Shown in pieces: positions 62,462-64,000 of a stretch of DNA of 64,000 nt. The position numbers and the translations under genes were made by a program. The DNA lies in assembly GCF_003014735.1 (NCBI RefSeq), contig NZ_PYAX01000002.1, forward strand, positions 806,001 through 870,000, given 5' to 3'. This DNA is from Saccharothrix carnea. GTDB lineage: Bacteria > Actinomycetota > Actinomycetes > Mycobacteriales > Pseudonocardiaceae. Positions within the stretch are counted from its first letter, which is position 1. Every line of letters starts with the position of its first letter. The notes under the pieces were generated by a model that worked only from the letters and a program-made list of their open reading frames with translations, had not been told where the DNA came from and did no database searches.

Positions 62462-63778
62462 ATGCGCGGGCGCTTGCTCACGGTGGTGCTGGTCGTTCCC
62501 GCGCTGGTCGTCGCCGGGTGCGGCGGGCTGGGTTCGGACACGTCCGACGCGCTGGTCACCATGGGTTTCGGCCTGCCGGACGAGCACGCGACGGCGCGCG
62601 TGGCGGTGTTCCGCGAGGCCAACCCGGGTGTGGACCTGAGGATCACCGAGGGCGCGTTCGACGAGCAGCAGTTCCTCTCCGCCGTCGCCGCGGGCGACCC
62701 GCCGGACCTGGTCTACGCGGAACGTCGCAAGCTCGGCGGCTACGCGGCGCGTGGCGCGGTGCAGAGCCTGGACGCCTGCGTGCGCGAGCACGGCGTCGAC
62801 CTCGGCCGGTTCCGGGACGCGGCCCTGCGCCAGGTCACCTACCAGGGCGGGGTGTACGGGCTACCGGAGTTCTCCAGCGTCCGCCTCATGATCATCAACA
62901 ACCCCGTGGTGCGCGCCGCGGGCCTCGACCCGGCGGCGCTGTCCACCTCCGACTGGGCCGGGATGGGCGCGCTGACCGACCGGCTGAAGGAGGTCGGCGA
63001 CGGTCGGGTGGAGCGCATCGGCTTCGACCCGAAGGTCCCGGAGTTCCTGCCGCTGTGGGCCAAGGCGAACGGCGCCGAGCTGATCGGCCCCGGCGCGCGG
63101 CTGGACGACCCGCGCGTGGTCGAGGCGGTCCGGCACACCACCGACCTGGTGGCCCGGCAGGGCGGCTGGGCGTCGTTCAAGGCGTTCCGCGACACGTTCG
63201 ACCAGTTCGGCGCGAACAACCAGTACGTGACCGGGCAGCTCGCCGCGATGCCGATGGACTCCTGGTACCTCAACACGCTGGCCACCAACTCCCCCGACGC
63301 CGACGTGACGATCGTGCCGTTCACGGACCGCGACGGGCGGGTGCTGACCGAGTCCGGCGGCCAGGCGTGGGCGATACCCAAGGGCGCCAGGCACCCGGAG
63401 CTGGCCTGCCGCTTCCTGGTCACGATGACCGACACGCCGACCTGGGTCACCGCCGCGACCGCGCGGCGGGACGCGTTGGCCAAGGCCGGGCGGCCCTACG
63501 GCGGCACGTTCACCGGCAACCGGGAGGCCGACGAGCGGATCTTCGGCGAGGTGTTCGACCCGCGGGGCAACCCGATCCTGGCCAAGGGCGTGCCGGTGGT
63601 GCTGTCGTTGCAGGACAAGGCGTTCGCGCTGCCGCCGAGCCCGGCCGCGAGCGAGCTGGTGCGCGCCTGGGAGGGCGCGGTGAACCGCGTCCTGGTCGGG
63701 CAGCAGAGCCCCGAAGAGGCGATGGCGCAGGCCCAGCGCGAAGCGGAACGGGCGCTCAAGCGGGTGGGCGGGAGGTAG
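62462..63778 (+). CDS. Sugar ABC transporter binding lipoprotein (family 1)
   Basis: 438 residues. Signal peptide LLTVVLVVPALVVAGCGG with a good lipobox (VAGC). The mature part has the family 1 pattern: FGLPDEHATARVAVFREANPGVDL, FSSVRLMIINNPVVRAAGLDPA, PMDSWYLNTLATNSPDADV and ITESGGQAWAIP-like wording. It precedes a permease gene by four bases. Substrate unknown; unlike CebE in sequence, so a third sugar system. Confidence 0.9.
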   Translation: MRGRLLTVVLVVPALVVAGCGGLGSDTSDALVTMGFGLPDEHATARVAVFREANPGVDLRITEGAFDEQQFLSAVAAGDPPDLVYAERRKLGGYAARGAVQSLDACVREHGVDLGRFRDAALRQVTYQGGVYGLPEFSSVRLMIINNPVVRAAGLDPAALSTSDWAGMGALTDRLKEVGDGRVERIGFDPKVPEFLPLWAKANGAELIGPGARLDDPRVVEAVRHTTDLVARQGGWASFKAFRDTFDQFGANNQYVTGQLAAMPMDSWYLNTLATNSPDADVTIVPFTDRDGRVLTESGGQAWAIPKGARHPELACRFLVTMTDTPTWVTAATARRDALAKAGRPYGGTFTGNREADERIFGEVFDPRGNPILAKGVPVVLSLQDKAFALPPSPAASELVRAWEGAVNRVLVGQQSPEEAMAQAQREAERALKRVGGR

Positions 63779-63782
63779 GGCC

Positions 63783-64000
63783 GTGACGGTCAGCGGACGT
63801 GAGGCGCGGGCGGGGTGGTTGTTCCTGCTGCCGTGGGTGATCGGGTTCCTGGCGTTCACCGCCGGGCCGATGCTGTTCAGCCTGTGGCTGTCGCTGACGC
63901 ACTACGACATGCTCAAGCCGCCCGCGTTCGTCGGCCTGGAGAACTACCGCGAGGCGTTGGCCGACGAACGCGTCGGCACGGCGATGTGGAACACGGTGTT
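63783..64000 (+). CDS. Sugar ABC permease, 3' truncated by window edge
   Basis: First 72 residues from GTG 63783. The first helix WLFLLPWVIGFLAFTAGPMLFSLWLSL and the FVGLENYREALADERV stretch identify a MalF-type permease N-terminus. It would form the channel with the binding lipoprotein just upstream. Confidence 0.9.
   Translation, partial: MTVSGREARAGWLFLLPWVIGFLAFTAGPMLFSLWLSLTHYDMLKPPAFVGLENYREALADERVGTAMWNTV

Overview
The window is about 70% GC and reads as the chromosome of a high-GC actinomycete. Actinosynnema, Saccharothrix or Lentzea (Pseudonocardiaceae) are the most likely relatives, judged from GC/third-position bias, GTG starts, LexA boxes of the TCGAAC-N4-GTTCGA type, ESX/Esp-type secretion proteins, a fused isobutyryl-CoA mutase and a divergent cebR/cebEFG/bglC locus. 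This placement is inference. No rRNA, tRNA, CRISPR array, insertion sequence or phage was seen.

Layout. 1-9.3 kb: mixed metabolic genes (3' part of an ABC exporter, quinone oxidoreductase, acyltransferase, GNAT, a luciferase-like monooxygenase with its FMN reductase, an acyl-CoA-dehydrogenase-fold enzyme, a hotdog thioesterase, a methyltransferase), broken by an 0.8 kb gene-poor stretch. 9.4-14.8 kb: topoisomerase IV, parE then parC; parC carries a 307-codon intein next to the DNA-gate active site. 15-21.4 kb: a small membrane protein behind a perfect LexA box, a large protein with a degenerate ADP-ribosyltransferase-like end, a polysaccharide deacetylase, and a coupled pair (DUF4015 glycosidase-like, DUF3152 metalloprotease-like) ending at a strong hairpin.

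21.4-27.2 kb: a cellobiose-type uptake locus (cebE-cebF-cebG-bglC, divergent cebR). 27.2-32.6 kb: a membrane protein/lipoprotein pair, the 1079-residue IcmF, and a 55-codon conserved-looking small protein. 32.6-33.9 kb: an alkB gene behind a second perfect LexA box, followed at once by the wreck of a GH5-CBM2 cellulase. 34-40.2 kb: an overlapping minus-strand operon joining type VII secretion proteins (PPE-like, EspG, YbaB-like, EspC-like, WxG-like) to a secreted penicillin-binding/beta-lactamase-fold enzyme and an antigen-85-like esterase. 40.4-47.4 kb: an HTH-NACHT-transmembrane protein, an HxlR regulator, an AI-2E-type permease, a glutathionyl-hydroquinone-reductase-like enzyme and a LacI regulator.

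47.7-61.3 kb: a glucuronoxylan-oligosaccharide locus: GH3 xylosidase, two LplB/LplC-type permeases, a lipoprotein binding protein, GH39 xylosidase, a DUF624 membrane protein and a GH42 galactosidase in one coupled operon, converging on a GH67 alpha-glucuronidase and an SGNH esterase. The divergent LacI protein and shared CGAAACTTT-like sites suggest common control. A DUF4082 secreted protein and a third sugar ABC system (cut by the window edge) follow.

Taken together the region is organised for importing and finishing plant-wall oligosaccharides inside the cell. The only polymer-attacking secreted cellulase in the window is a pseudogene. The most unusual items are the parC intein (Gln in place of the usual block-B His, and a dead LAGLIDADG domain), the ESX-hydrolase operon, the HTH-NACHT protein and the two LexA-box genes.
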